In this document: piece by piece, positions 23,911-32,139 of the stretch
How the letters are laid out: each line of letters opens with the position of its first letter
Numbering within the stretch: the stretch's first letter is position 1
Assembly (NCBI GenBank): GCA_041906465.1
Contig: JAYRJE010000014.1
Span: forward strand, 1-64,000
Source of the DNA: Didemnitutus sp041906465
GTDB taxonomy: Bacteria > Verrucomicrobiota > Verrucomicrobiia > Opitutales > Opitutaceae
Length of the DNA stretch: 64,000 bases
Direction of reading: 5' to 3'
The notes under the pieces: model-generated
What the model was told of the DNA's origin: nothing
Databases searched by the model: none
What the model saw: only the letters and a program-made list of their open reading frames with translations
Program-made: the position numbers and the translations under genes

Positions 23911-24756
23911 ATGGACCTCAACGTCGCACCGCCGCTCGAAGACGAGTTGGGGGACGTCCTCGAAAAGGCCGCCCGCCATGCCGGTCTGACCTATGAAGCG
24001 ATTGCGAAGGCCGCGAACGTGGATCTCTCGCGCATCCACGACGCCGTTGATTACCGCCCCGATCTGAAGCCGGCCGAACTGAATCGACTCGCGCACGTCC
24101 TGAACCTCAACGAAGTGGGGCTGGCCGCGTTGGCGCAGAACGCCTACCCGCGCCCCGCGATCGGTGCGCTGCCCTTCTGCTTGTTTCCGCTGCGCATGCC
24201 CTTTGGTGTGGGCGTGGCGAACAGCTACATCATCTCGCAGGGCGGCGATACCGGTGTGCTGTTCGATACCGGCGCGAGCGGCGCGGAGCTGAAGCGCGCC
24301 TGGCCATCGCGGATCAAGAAGATCGCGGCGGTGTTCATCACTCATTACGAGGCGGAGCACATCGGCGGGCTCGACGAGGTGATGCACGAATACGGGCTGA
24401 ACCATTTCTACGGGCCTCCGACCGGCCGTTGGCCGCGCTGCCTCGCCCTCGGCGAGAGCCAGACGGTGGAGGTGGCAGGTTTCTCCATCACCGCGTTGCT
24501 CACGCCCGGACATGCGGCGGAGCACAACTGCTACGTGATTGCGCGCGCCGGTCAGCCATCGCGCGCTGATCTGCTCATCTCGGGCGACCTCGTCTTCGCC
24601 GGCTCGCTGGGTGGCGGTTATTTCTGCTGCCAGCGCCAGCTCAAGCACGCGCGACGGGTGCTCGATCAGCTCGCTCCGGACGTGCTCATCGCGCCGGGGC
24701 ATGGACCCTTTTCCACGGTCGCGAACGAGCAACGCTTCAATCCATTTCTGGTGTAG
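23911..24756 (+). CDS. Helix-turn-helix domain fused to a metallo-beta-lactamase-fold domain
   Basis: A 281-residue fusion. Residues 10-80 resemble an XRE-type helical DNA-binding or docking domain (LTYEAIAKAANVDLSRIHDAVD...LKPAELNRLAHVLNL). Residues 85-281 are a metallo-beta-lactamase fold: strand SYIISQGGDTGVLFDTGASG, then THYEAEHIGG, TPGHAAEH, SGDLVF and APGHGP. The canonical HxHxDH motif is changed to H145-Y-E147-A-E149-H150, so the second His and the Asp are both Glu; H201, D226 and H264 are conserved. It may therefore bind metal differently or be a weak hydrolase. Divergent from pyrE and 19 bases upstream of the next gene, with which it is probably co-transcribed. Function unknown. Confidence 0.75.
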   Translation: MDLNVAPPLEDELGDVLEKAARHAGLTYEAIAKAANVDLSRIHDAVDYRPDLKPAELNRLAHVLNLNEVGLAALAQNAYPRPAIGALPFCLFPLRMPFGVGVANSYIISQGGDTGVLFDTGASGAELKRAWPSRIKKIAAVFITHYEAEHIGGLDEVMHEYGLNHFYGPPTGRWPRCLALGESQTVEVAGFSITALLTPGHAAEHNCYVIARAGQPSRADLLISGDLVFAGSLGGGYFCCQRQLKHARRVLDQLAPDVLIAPGHGPFSTVANEQRFNPFLV

Positions 24757-24775
24757 CTGGGGCCGTGCTCAACGC

Positions 24776-25780
24776 ATGAAGAAGATCAAGGTCGCTCAAT
24801 TCGGTCTCGGCCCCATCGGCATCGAGGCGCTGAGACTCGCGGCGCAGCAGCCGTGGCTGGAGATCATCGGCGCCGTGGACAACGCGCCCGCGAAGGTGGG
24901 GCGGCCGCTCACGGAAATTACCGGACTTGCTCAACTCGACGGACTGCGCGTAGCGCGTGACCTCGAAGTGCTGTTTCGCGAGACGCCACCCGAGGTGATT
25001 TTGCACACGGCGTCATCGAGTGTGGCGGCGACGCTGGCGCAAATGCGTCCCGCGCTGGAGTTCGGCGTGAGCGTCGCGTCTACGTGTGAGCAGCTGATTT
25101 TTCCCGCACTCAAGGAACCGGCGCTCACGAAAGAATACGATGCGCTCTGTCGTCACACGGGTGCGCGTGTCGTGGCGACGGGAGTGAATCCGGGCTTCGT
25201 GATGGACGTGTTGCCGATCGCGTTGACTGGCGTGAGTCGGAACGTGGAGAGCATTTTCGTCGAGCGCATCGTGGATGCGTCGACGCGCCGCCAGCCGTTG
25301 CAGGCGAAGATTGGTAGCGGTCGCGATCCGGAGGAGTTCCGCGACGAATTGCGGACGGGCCGGGCAGGGCACGCGGGGCTGATCGAGTCGGCCGCACTCG
25401 TGGCGCACGCGATGGGCTGGGCGCTCGACAGTCTGACTGAGGAAGGCGAACCGGTGCTCGCCGAGCGAGAGATCACGACGCCGTTCTTCACCGTGCCAAA
25501 AGGAAAAGTCTGCGGCATTCGCCAGCGCGCGGTTGCGACGAGCGGCGGCGTTGAACGCGTGGTGTTGGAGATCGCGATGTTTCCCGGTGCGCCGCAGTCG
25601 CATGATCGCATCGTGGTTTGCGGAACTCCGCCGCTCGATGTGAGCGTCGCGGGCGGCGTCGCGGGCGATCAGGCGACAGTCGCGGCGCTGATCAACGTGG
25701 TGCCGCGCTTGCTCGCGGCGGCGCCGGGGCTGCGGCTCGCGACAGATTTGGCGCTGCCGAAGTGGGCGGCGAATTCGTGA
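24776..25780 (+). CDS. Dihydrodipicolinate-reductase-like NAD(P)-dependent dehydrogenase (2,4-diaminopentanoate dehydrogenase type)
   Basis: A 334-residue cytosolic oxidoreductase. The N-terminus VAQFGLGPIGIEALRLAAQQPWLEIIGAVDNAP is a Rossmann fold (GxGxxG) like DapB, and 'VILHTASSSVAATLAQMRPALEFGVSVASTCEQL' is the conserved second half of the cofactor domain. The central part (TGVNPGFVMDVLPIALTG) resembles 2,4-diaminopentanoate dehydrogenase and related amino-acid dehydrogenases, and it lacks the dihydrodipicolinate signature of DapB. The true substrate is unknown. It follows the HTH/metallo-beta-lactamase gene by 19 bases, and a tRNA cluster follows. Confidence 0.7.
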   Translation: MKKIKVAQFGLGPIGIEALRLAAQQPWLEIIGAVDNAPAKVGRPLTEITGLAQLDGLRVARDLEVLFRETPPEVILHTASSSVAATLAQMRPALEFGVSVASTCEQLIFPALKEPALTKEYDALCRHTGARVVATGVNPGFVMDVLPIALTGVSRNVESIFVERIVDASTRRQPLQAKIGSGRDPEEFRDELRTGRAGHAGLIESAALVAHAMGWALDSLTEEGEPVLAEREITTPFFTVPKGKVCGIRQRAVATSGGVERVVLEIAMFPGAPQSHDRIVVCGTPPLDVSVAGGVAGDQATVAALINVVPRLLAAAPGLRLATDLALPKWAANS

Positions 25781-25847
25781 GCGTTGTCGCGGGGATTAGC
25801 GCGCTTGTCGCTTCGAGATTTCATCCGTCCCAGAGCGGGAATGGTGT

Positions 25848-25876
25848 TGACACCTACTTCTGCTTCCCAACTTTTG
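25848..25876 (+). promoter_or_regulatory. Possible promoter of the tRNA-Lys/Thr/Gln cluster
   Basis: TTGACA at 25848-25853 is followed 17 bases later by ACTTTT, 15 bases before the first tRNA. The -35 box is perfect, the -10 box poor. Confidence 0.35.
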
Positions 25877-25890
25877 CCCCTCTGATTTCT

Positions 25891-25965
25891 GGCTTCCTAG
25901 CTCAATGGTAGAGCAGCTGACTCTTAATCAGTAGGTTCGGGGTTCGAGTCCCCGGGGAGCCACCA
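25891..25965 (+). tRNA. tRNA-Lys (anticodon CTT)
   Basis: Full cloverleaf: acceptor GGCTTCC/GGGAGCC, D arm with GGTAGAGC, anticodon loop CTCTTAA, T arm CGGGG-TTCGAGT-CCCCG, discriminator A and an encoded CCA. First of three clustered tRNA genes. Confidence 0.97.
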
Positions 25966-26010
25966 ATTTCGTTGTTTGTAGTTCCGATTCTCCAGTGCGC
26001 AGCGCGCCTT

Positions 26011-26085
26011 GCCGGCGTAGCTCAACGGTAGAGCACCTGTTTTGTAAACAGGCGGTTGCGGGTTCGAATCCCATCGCCGGCTCCA
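26011..26085 (+). tRNA. tRNA-Thr (anticodon TGT)
   Basis: Acceptor GCCGGCG/CGCCGGC, D loop AACGGTAGAGC, anticodon stem CCTGT/ACAGG with loop TTTGTAA, T loop GGTTCGAATCC, discriminator T and encoded CCA. Lies 45 bases after tRNA-Lys. Confidence 0.97.
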
Positions 26086-26143
26086 CTTTTGAGCGCATCT
26101 CGGCAGGCACATACCCCACGCCGCTCGCACAATCACTTTCCAC

Positions 26144-26217
26144 TGCCTGGTGGTGTAATGGTAGCACAGCAGATTCTGACTCTGCTTGTCTAGGTTCGAG
26201 TCCTAGCCGGGCAGCCA
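26144..26217 (+). tRNA. tRNA-Gln (anticodon CTG)
   Basis: Acceptor TGCCTGG/CCGGGCA, D loop TAATGGTAGCAC, anticodon stem GCAGA/TCTGC with loop TTCTGAC, T arm CTAGG-TTCGAGT-CCTAG, discriminator G, encoded CCA. Confidence 0.95.
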
Positions 26218-26261
26218 CAACAGATGCGCGGCTCATCGCAATCGCTGAAAAAGAAAGCGCA

Positions 26262-26294
26262 TTGACAGTGTAAAGTGGTTCACAACCTTAATCG
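26262..26294 (+). promoter_or_regulatory. Possible promoter for the exbB operon
   Basis: TTGACA at 26262-26267 with CTTAAT about 19 bases downstream, in the 258-base gap between tRNA-Gln and exbB. The rest of the gap shows no gene or clear hairpin, so a leader of about 180 bases would precede exbB. Confidence 0.3.
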
Positions 26295-26475
26295 GCTCTC
26301 GTCCGCACACACCTCTTGCCCCGTAGTTACATCCCTCTTTCTGACTCGCGCCCGGCCTGCAACAAAGGCGGGCGCGTGGCGTCCAAGCAGCCTTGGAGGG
26401 ATCACCTGATTTTGATTTCCTGATTTTCACCCAGAGAAACTTCATCCCGGAAAAATCTAATCCTAAAATCGCATT

Positions 26476-27135
26476 ATGATCACTGCACACCTGCCCTTGG
26501 CGTTCCTGATGAACCAGACTCCGATGGAGCTGTTCAAGCATGGCGGCCCGATTATGTGGCCGATTCTCCTCGTGTCGTTCCTCATGATCACGGTCGCCAT
26601 TGAGCGCATCATCTTCATCATTCGTGAAGCGACCCGTCGTCAGCCCGAGGTCGTCGAGAAGATGTTGGAGAAGGTCGAAGCCCGCGACGTCGACGGCGCC
26701 GTCGAGCTCGGCAAGAAGAGCCAGGACTTCGTCGCTCGCATTCTGGTCTACGCGCTCACGCACAAGGAGCACTCCCTCGGCAATGCCTTCGCCCGCGCCG
26801 CGAATCAGGAGCTCCAACGCTTCTCCCAAGGCATCCCGACGCTCGACACCTGCGTCACCGCCGCTCCGCTGCTCGGTCTTCTCGGCACGGTCACGGGCAT
26901 GATGAACACCTTCGGCGCGCTCTCGGGCGGCGACATCGCTTCGGCGGCCGGCCAGATCACCGGTGGTGTGGCCGAGGCGCTCATCGCGACGGCCTGCGGT
27001 CTTGCGATCGCCATCACGGGCCTGCTCCCCTACAACTATCTCAACTCCCGTCTGGAAGAAGCCCGTCACGAAGTCGAAGACGCTTCCAACTCGCTCGAGA
27101 TCATCATCAACAAGTCCGAGAGCGTGAACCGCTAA
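26476..27135 (+). CDS. exbB: ExbB/TolQ-family proton channel protein
   Basis: Inner-membrane motor subunit that with ExbD uses the proton gradient to energise TonB. The 219-residue protein has a first membrane segment at about residues 26-48, a cytoplasmic domain with EKVEARDVDGAVELGKKS, and two further segments around 128-150 and 163-185 containing the family signature TAAPLLGLLGTVTGMMNTF and GGVAEALIATACGLAIAI. First gene of a seven-gene run on the same strand (26476-31208). No Shine-Dalgarno sequence before the ATG (ATCCTAAAATCGCATT). Confidence 0.93.
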   Translation: MITAHLPLAFLMNQTPMELFKHGGPIMWPILLVSFLMITVAIERIIFIIREATRRQPEVVEKMLEKVEARDVDGAVELGKKSQDFVARILVYALTHKEHSLGNAFARAANQELQRFSQGIPTLDTCVTAAPLLGLLGTVTGMMNTFGALSGGDIASAAGQITGGVAEALIATACGLAIAITGLLPYNYLNSRLEEARHEVEDASNSLEIIINKSESVNR

Positions 27136-27174
27136 GCGCGGGTCACCTTTCGGTAACCCTCGACCCATCCAGTC

Positions 27175-27606
27175 ATGCACGGCGGCGGCGGTGGCACAGG
27201 CCCTGGCGGCACCAAGAAGGCGCGCATTGAGATCATCCCTCTCATTGACGTCATCTTCTTTCTGCTCGCTACCTTTGTCCTGTTCACCCTTTCCCTCAAC
27301 AAATCCAACGGCCTGAACGTCCAGCTGCCGGTCACTCAGACCGGTGAAGGACGCGACCCTGCCGGCTCGGTCACCATCTCGGTCACCGACGAAGGCACCC
27401 TCGCGTGGAACAAGGATCTCGTCACCCTTGATGAGTTCCTGCAGCGCCTCCAGCAATACAAGGCGTCTGACCCCGAAGGCCGCATCCTGATCAACGGCGA
27501 CGAGCGCGCGTTCTTTGCGCAAGCGATCTACGTCTTCGACGAAGCCCGTAAAGCCGGCTTCACGAAGGTGTTCATCGAAACGCGCGGCGACACCGCCAAA
27601 CGTTGA
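27175..27606 (+). CDS. exbD: ExbD/TolR-family biopolymer transport protein (first copy)
   Basis: A 143-residue single-pass protein. KKARIEIIPLIDVIFFLLATFVLFTLSL is the conserved transmembrane helix with the proton-path Asp (Asp25); the rest is a periplasmic ExbD fold. The N-terminus has an unusual Gly-rich cytoplasmic tail (HGGGGGTGPGG). Lies 39 bases after exbB. A near-identical membrane helix in the following gene shows that the two arose by duplication, with diverged periplasmic parts. Confidence 0.93.
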   Translation: MHGGGGGTGPGGTKKARIEIIPLIDVIFFLLATFVLFTLSLNKSNGLNVQLPVTQTGEGRDPAGSVTISVTDEGTLAWNKDLVTLDEFLQRLQQYKASDPEGRILINGDERAFFAQAIYVFDEARKAGFTKVFIETRGDTAKR

Positions 27607-27654
27607 TCTAAGAAACACGCGCTCCGCGCGTCATCTCGTTAAGCACCCACTCAC

Positions 27655-28080
27655 ATGGAAGGCACCAAAATCAAAGTCGCGAAGATGAAGAAGGCGCGCA
27701 TTGAGATCATTCCTCTCATTGACGTCATTTTCTTCCTCTTGGCGACGTTCGTGCTGTTCACGCTCTCGCTCAACCGCATCAGCTCCGTTCCCGTCGATCT
27801 GCCTGCGGGTGTCCCCCAGCAACAGTCGAAGTCGGACGAACCGACCACCATCCAGGTTTCCGAAGCTGGCAACATCTTCTGGAATCGCGAACTGATCGAC
27901 ATGACGGAGCTCCCGGCCCGCATCGCGCATTACAAGACCCAGAACGAGGACCCCAAGATCCTCATCGCCGGTGACGAGAAGGCTCGTTTTGGCGCCACGG
28001 TCCAGGTGCTCGACGAAATTCGCAAAGCCGGCATCACCAAATTCTCGGTCGAAACCCGCACTCGTCCCACCGGCAAGTAA
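27655..28080 (+). CDS. exbD: ExbD/TolR-family biopolymer transport protein (second copy)
   Basis: A 141-residue paralogue of the preceding protein: residues 12-40 (KKARIEIIPLIDVIFF..., Asp23 in the membrane) are almost the same, while the periplasmic domain differs (SSVPVDLPAGVPQQQ versus NGLNVQLPVTQTGEG). Two ExbD proteins per system are known in several phyla and may form a heterodimer in the ExbB pentamer. It ends 6 bases before tonB. Confidence 0.92.
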   Translation: MEGTKIKVAKMKKARIEIIPLIDVIFFLLATFVLFTLSLNRISSVPVDLPAGVPQQQSKSDEPTTIQVSEAGNIFWNRELIDMTELPARIAHYKTQNEDPKILIAGDEKARFGATVQVLDEIRKAGITKFSVETRTRPTGK

Positions 28081-28086
28081 TTATCC

Positions 28087-28743
28087 ATGCGCAGAGATCT
28101 CATCATCGGCCTGGTCGTCTCGATCGCGCTCCACGCGACGTTCCTGTATGGCTTCAATCAAAAGGCCCCGCCGAAGCCAAAGCCGAAGGAAGAGAAGACC
28201 GAACTCATTCAGATGGAAATGCCCGAAATCGAGCCCGAGAAGGAGGAGGCGGTCGAGGAGCTCACTGAAGAAGCTCCCACGAACCAGCTCGCTCCCCCGA
28301 GTCTCGCGGACGTTCCCTCCGTGTCGGTCAGCGCGTTCACTCAGCCGCTCCAGCCGCCGCCCCCTCCCGGCCTCACCGCCGCCAAGGGCGCAATCTCGAT
28401 CCCCGTCGTCAAGCCCGGCACTAAGCTCGGTGCTGGCATGAAGGATCTCTTCGACGTCGCCAACCTCGATCAAGTCCCGGTCGCCCGGGCCCAGATCGCT
28501 CCCAATTATCCTTTCGAAATGCGCCGCGCCGGCATCACCGGCACGGTCACGCTCGAATTCATCGTCTCGTCCTCCGGCGACGTCGTCGCCTGCCAGGTGG
28601 TGAAATCGAGCCAGCGCGAGTTCGAGCAGCCCGCCATGCAGGCCGTCTCGAAGTGGAAGTTCAAGCCCGGCCGCAAGGGTGGCCGCGCCGTCAACACGCG
28701 CTGCCAGATCGATATTCCGTTCACTCTCAGCGAGGACTCCTAA
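28087..28743 (+). CDS. tonB: TonB energy-transducing protein
   Basis: A 218-residue TonB. N-terminal membrane anchor at residues 5-22 (LIIGLVVSIALHATFLYG, with the conserved His of the SxxxH motif as S12...H16), a proline- and glutamate-rich periplasmic spacer (PPKPKPKEEKTE; QPPPPPG), and a C-terminal TonB domain from about residue 140 (YPFEMRRAGITGTVTLEFIVSSSGDVVACQVVKSS..., ending KWKFKPGRKGG). It would contact TonB-dependent receptors such as that at 61607. Sits between exbD and a TPR gene in the same operon. Confidence 0.93.
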   Translation: MRRDLIIGLVVSIALHATFLYGFNQKAPPKPKPKEEKTELIQMEMPEIEPEKEEAVEELTEEAPTNQLAPPSLADVPSVSVSAFTQPLQPPPPPGLTAAKGAISIPVVKPGTKLGAGMKDLFDVANLDQVPVARAQIAPNYPFEMRRAGITGTVTLEFIVSSSGDVVACQVVKSSQREFEQPAMQAVSKWKFKPGRKGGRAVNTRCQIDIPFTLSEDS

Positions 28744-28747
28744 AGCC

Positions 28748-30100
28748 ATGTCTTCTCTCATCACCCGCTTCTCCGTGCGCACGCTCGCGGCCTTGATCGC
28801 CGTCGCGTTTGCCGGCAGCGCGTTCGCTCAACAGCAAGAGCGCAATTACTCGCTCTCCGAAGAGACGAGCGAAGTGCTCAGCACCACCTACAAGACGGCC
28901 GCGGAAGCCAAGAACTACGACGGCGCGCTGAAGGCCATCGAGGACCGCCTCGCCAAGCTCAAGGATCCGAGCAGCTTCGATGCGGCCGTGTTGCTGCAGG
29001 TGAAGGCGCAAACGCTCCTGCAAAAGAGCGATTTCGCCAACGCCATCCCGCCGCTCGAACAGGCGCTCCAACTCTCCGATTCGCACACGCCGCCTTACTT
29101 CGAGGACCGCACCACCACCGAGTTCCTGTTCTTTCTGGCGCAGCTTTATTTCCAGGAAGCCGCGAACAGCAAGACCGGCGGTGCCGCCGTCGCTGGCTAT
29201 TACGACAAGGCCGACGCCTACATGGCGCGTTGGATGAAGCTGAACAAAAAGCCGAATCCCGACGCACTGCTCTTCTACGCGTCGCTGATCTTCAATCGCG
29301 CGGCGCAAGACACCGAGCATCCGGATGTCGCGTCGGTGAAGCGCGCCCTTGAGATCGTCGACCGCGCCATGCGCATGTCGACCCGGCCGAAGGACAACCT
29401 CTATCTGCTCAAGCTCGTTTGCTTGCAGCACTTGAACCGCAATGCCGAGGCCGTCGAACTGCTCGAGCTCCTGGTCAAGCAGCATCCCGACAACAAGAAT
29501 TACTGGCAGCAGCTCGCCGCGCTCTACCTCGGCCAGCAGCAGGACATTCGCGCCATCCTCGCCTTCGAACGCGCCCAGGCGAACGGCTTCATGAATACCC
29601 CGAAGGACAACTTCAACCTCGTCGGTATTCACTTCAACATCGGCCAATATGAACGCGCCGCCGAGCTGCTCGAGAAGGGGCTCCACAACGGCGCGATCGA
29701 CAACGAGGAGAAGAACTGGGAACTGCTCGCTTATTCCTACCAGCAGCTCAACCGCGACTTCAAAGCCATCGACACCCTTAAGGAAGCCGCGAAGGTGTTC
29801 CCGAAGTCTAACGGCCAGCTCGAGTATCTCATCGCCCAAAATTACTACACGATGGAGAAGCTCGAGGACGCGCTCCCGTTCCTCCAGACCTCCGTCAAGA
29901 AGGGCGGCGGTAACAAACCCCACTCCACCTACCTCTTCCTCGCGTTCATCGCCTACGAATTGAAGAAGTTCGACATCGCGCTCGAGGCCGCCAACCGCGC
30001 CATCGCCACGCCCGAAGGCAAAGCGGAAGGCCAGCGCATGAAGCAGGCCATCGAAGACCTCATCAAGGAGCGCGAAGCCAAAGCCGCCAAAGCTCTCTAA
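28748..30100 (+). CDS. Exported TPR-repeat protein of the TonB operon
   Basis: A 450-residue protein with a signal peptide (residues 1-27, AALIAVAFAGSAFAQ) and TPR/helical-repeat units throughout: for example YDGALKAIEDRLAKL, FANAIPPLEQALQL, NAEAVELLELLVKQHPDNKNYWQQLAALYL, YERAAELLEKGLHNGAI, LEDALPFLQTSVKKGGG and FDIALEAANRAIATPEGKAEGQ. No enzyme domain is seen. It starts 5 bases after tonB, so it is almost surely periplasmic and works with the ExbB-ExbD-TonB machine, for example as a scaffold between TonB and receptors or peptidoglycan. TonB-linked TPR proteins occur in other phyla, but the exact role here is inference. Confidence 0.85.
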   Translation: MSSLITRFSVRTLAALIAVAFAGSAFAQQQERNYSLSEETSEVLSTTYKTAAEAKNYDGALKAIEDRLAKLKDPSSFDAAVLLQVKAQTLLQKSDFANAIPPLEQALQLSDSHTPPYFEDRTTTEFLFFLAQLYFQEAANSKTGGAAVAGYYDKADAYMARWMKLNKKPNPDALLFYASLIFNRAAQDTEHPDVASVKRALEIVDRAMRMSTRPKDNLYLLKLVCLQHLNRNAEAVELLELLVKQHPDNKNYWQQLAALYLGQQQDIRAILAFERAQANGFMNTPKDNFNLVGIHFNIGQYERAAELLEKGLHNGAIDNEEKNWELLAYSYQQLNRDFKAIDTLKEAAKVFPKSNGQLEYLIAQNYYTMEKLEDALPFLQTSVKKGGGNKPHSTYLFLAFIAYELKKFDIALEAANRAIATPEGKAEGQRMKQAIEDLIKEREAKAAKAL

Positions 30101-30116
30101 AACCCCTTACCGAAAC

Positions 30117-30653
30117 ATGAACAAGATCTACATTCTGGTCCCGCTGCTCGGCCTTCTCGCCTTCGGTGGCATCTACTGGAACTTCACCAAGGATTACGAG
30201 GCGAAGCAAGTCGCCATCCGGCAGGCGAAGGAACAAGAGAAGAAGGAAAAGCAGAAGCGCGACATCCAGGCCCGCGAAAAGGCGATCAAAGACGCCGTCG
30301 AAGCCCAGGAAAAGCGCAAGATCGAGCGCGAAGCCAAGGAGCGCGCCGAGGAAGCCAAGAAGAAGGCCCGTCTCGATGCCGAAGACCGCCGCCAGCGCGC
30401 CTTCGATGATCGCAAGCGCACACGCGATCAACTCGAGCGCCTCAAGAAAGACGTGGAGGCCGTCAAGGCCGACATCGCGAAGCTTGAGGACGAAAAGAAG
30501 AAGAACGTCGACGAGCAGGCCTTCCTCAAGACCTACGTCAAGCAGGCCGAGGCCAATGTGAAATACTACTACGACCTTCTCGACAAGCTCGCCGCCGCCG
30601 AAGCCGCCAAGGCCGCCGCCGACGCCGCTGCCGCCGCCGCCAAGAAGGGCTAA
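30117..30653 (+). CDS. Membrane-anchored coiled-coil protein of the TonB operon (first)
   Basis: A 178-residue protein of no recognised family. One N-terminal membrane segment (residues 4-20, YILVPLLGLLAFGGIYW) is followed by a long charged coiled coil (residues 25-145, rich in Lys, Glu and Arg, e.g. KEQEKKEKQKRDIQAREKAI) and an Ala-rich end. Topology suggests an inner-membrane anchor with the coil projecting into the periplasm, as in TolA. The next gene encodes a shorter-coil paralogue with the same MNK-[IF]-Y-I start. Leader ACCCCTTACCGAAAC is Shine-Dalgarno-free. Confidence 0.8.
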   Translation: MNKIYILVPLLGLLAFGGIYWNFTKDYEAKQVAIRQAKEQEKKEKQKRDIQAREKAIKDAVEAQEKRKIEREAKERAEEAKKKARLDAEDRRQRAFDDRKRTRDQLERLKKDVEAVKADIAKLEDEKKKNVDEQAFLKTYVKQAEANVKYYYDLLDKLAAAEAAKAAADAAAAAAKKG

Positions 30654-30674
30654 CCGCTACTCTCTGCACCCATC

Positions 30675-31208
30675 ATGAACAAGTTTTACATCATCGTTCC
30701 CGTCGTGCTGCTCGGCGTGTTCCTGTTTTTCTACAACGGAGCGCTGAAGGAGATGGCCGCGAAGGAAGCCACCAAACAAGAAGAAGTCGCCAAGGCGAAG
30801 GCGGCCGAAGACGCGCGCCGCGCTGAGATCGAGAAGAAAGCCGCCGAAGACGCGAAGCGTCGCCAAGCCGAACGCGAGGCGGAGGACCGCGCCAAGGAGC
30901 AGAAGAAGATCAAGGAATACGAAGACGCGATGCGCCAACTGAAGGACGAGGCGGACAAATACCTCGCCGAGGCCGATAAGAATCAGAAGGACGCCAACGC
31001 CCTCGAACTCCAGCTTAACGATCTCCGTTCCGTGAAGGAGAAGACCAATCGCGAAACCTTCGAACTCGCGAAGCAGGTCGAACTCGCCAAGATCGCGCGC
31101 CGCAACGCCGAGCTCGAGATTCAGCGCATGGTCGACGTCGTCGGTCAGAAGGTGGGCGCCAGCTCGTTTGCCGCGATGCCGCCTCCGCCGGCGCCCGCGA
31201 AGAACTGA
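30675..31208 (+). CDS. Membrane-anchored coiled-coil protein of the TonB operon (second)
   Basis: A 177-residue paralogue of the preceding protein: membrane segment at residues 4-20 (FYIIVPVVLLGVFLFFY), charged coiled coil (residues 25-155, for example KKAAEDAKRRQAEREAEDRAKEQKK), then a short Pro/Ala tail (MPPPPAPAKN). The TolA-like architecture (anchor, long Ala/Lys/Glu helix) suggests a span across the periplasm, but no TolA C-terminal domain is present. Last gene of the operon; an intrinsic terminator follows after 23 bases. Confidence 0.8.
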   Translation: MNKFYIIVPVVLLGVFLFFYNGALKEMAAKEATKQEEVAKAKAAEDARRAEIEKKAAEDAKRRQAEREAEDRAKEQKKIKEYEDAMRQLKDEADKYLAEADKNQKDANALELQLNDLRSVKEKTNRETFELAKQVELAKIARRNAELEIQRMVDVVGQKVGASSFAAMPPPPAPAKN

Positions 31209-31231
31209 TCCGCTGCTACAGCGAAACTTTC

Positions 31232-31260
31232 AGCCGCGTCTCACGACGCGGCTTTTTTCT
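31232..31260 (+). terminator. Intrinsic terminator of the exbB-tonB operon
   Basis: Stem AGCCGCGTC/GACGCGGCT, loop TCAC, followed by TTTTTCT. Confidence 0.85.
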
Positions 31261-31345
31261 TTTTCTGTGCACGGTGTGTTTCGCGACAAGATTCTGCTTG
31301 CTTCACTTTCCCGCAGACTACTGATTAACCGCTCTTCGCCGCTGT

Positions 31346-31422
<77 letters not shown>

Positions 31423-31431
31423 TTTTTGAGA

Positions 31432-31464
31432 AAGCCACCTACGCATGTAGGTGGCTTCTTTGTT
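31432..31464 (+). terminator. Intrinsic terminator after tRNA-Pro
   Basis: Perfect 11-bp stem AAGCCACCTAC/GTAGGTGGCTT with GCAT loop, followed by CTTTGTTT. Nothing else is seen between here and the PAS gene at 31684. Confidence 0.85.
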
Positions 31465-31683
31465 TGGCGGGATCCCACCCCGGGAAGGGCGCCCAAGCAA
31501 GGGGCCCGCGCGCGCTTTAGGTCCGCGCAGTCGCACATCCTCCCACGTTATACGCGCGTAGTCCATGCGGCCGCCAGAGGGAGGGGAGCAGCTCGCGCGA
31601 CTGCAATGACTGCGTCGGAATTGTCACGAATTGCGTGCGGTGCCCATTTGACGGCTCATCGGAGGAGTGGAAACCTCCGCGCC

Positions 31684-32046
31684 ATGGTTGAGTCAGCATC
31701 CACGCTTTCGGCCACGCGCGATCCTGATACTTGCGCCGTCTTCGTGCTGGAGGCCGGTGGGACAGTCGTGGCCAGCAACACTTCCGCTCGCGAGTTCTGG
31801 TCTGATGCTGCTCGTCCGCTGGTGGGAGTGCCGTTCGTGACCCTGTTCGCGAGTAATGACGATCTGAGCGCCCCCGAGAATATCTCGCGCCAATGGCTGC
31901 ATCTGAAAGGTGAGGGCGTGGATCGTTGGACCCAACGGGTGGCGCGTCGGCTTGATGGGGCGCTTTGCGAGGTTCGCCTGCGTCTCGAACGCTCGAGCGG
32001 CGGCGCCGGTAGCTATATCGCGACAGTGCAGCCGGCGCGGTGCTAG
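31684..32046 (+). CDS. Small stand-alone PAS-like domain protein
   Basis: A 120-residue protein whose core TCAVFVLEAGGTVVASNTSAREFWSDAARPLVGVPFVTLFA matches the start of a PAS fold (sensory strand, 'N..a...wg...eliG..f..lf'), continuing to a final strand SYIATVQPA. No kinase, cyclase or DNA-binding domain is attached, so it would act through a partner or is a remnant of a larger sensor. The ATG at 31684 is preceded by GGAGGAGTGGAAACCTCC, which folds into a small hairpin; an upstream ATG at 31606 in the same frame would add 26 residues. Isolated between tRNA-Pro and the convergent dehydrogenase gene. Confidence 0.55.
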   Translation: MVESASTLSATRDPDTCAVFVLEAGGTVVASNTSAREFWSDAARPLVGVPFVTLFASNDDLSAPENISRQWLHLKGEGVDRWTQRVARRLDGALCEVRLRLERSSGGAGSYIATVQPARC

Positions 32047-32139
32047 GGCGCCCCGCGATGCCGCGCGACGCGCATGGCGCGCCGCAAATGCGAATAGCGG
32101 GCGCGCTGTGGGTGAGTGTGCCCAGCCGAAAGGGCGGAG

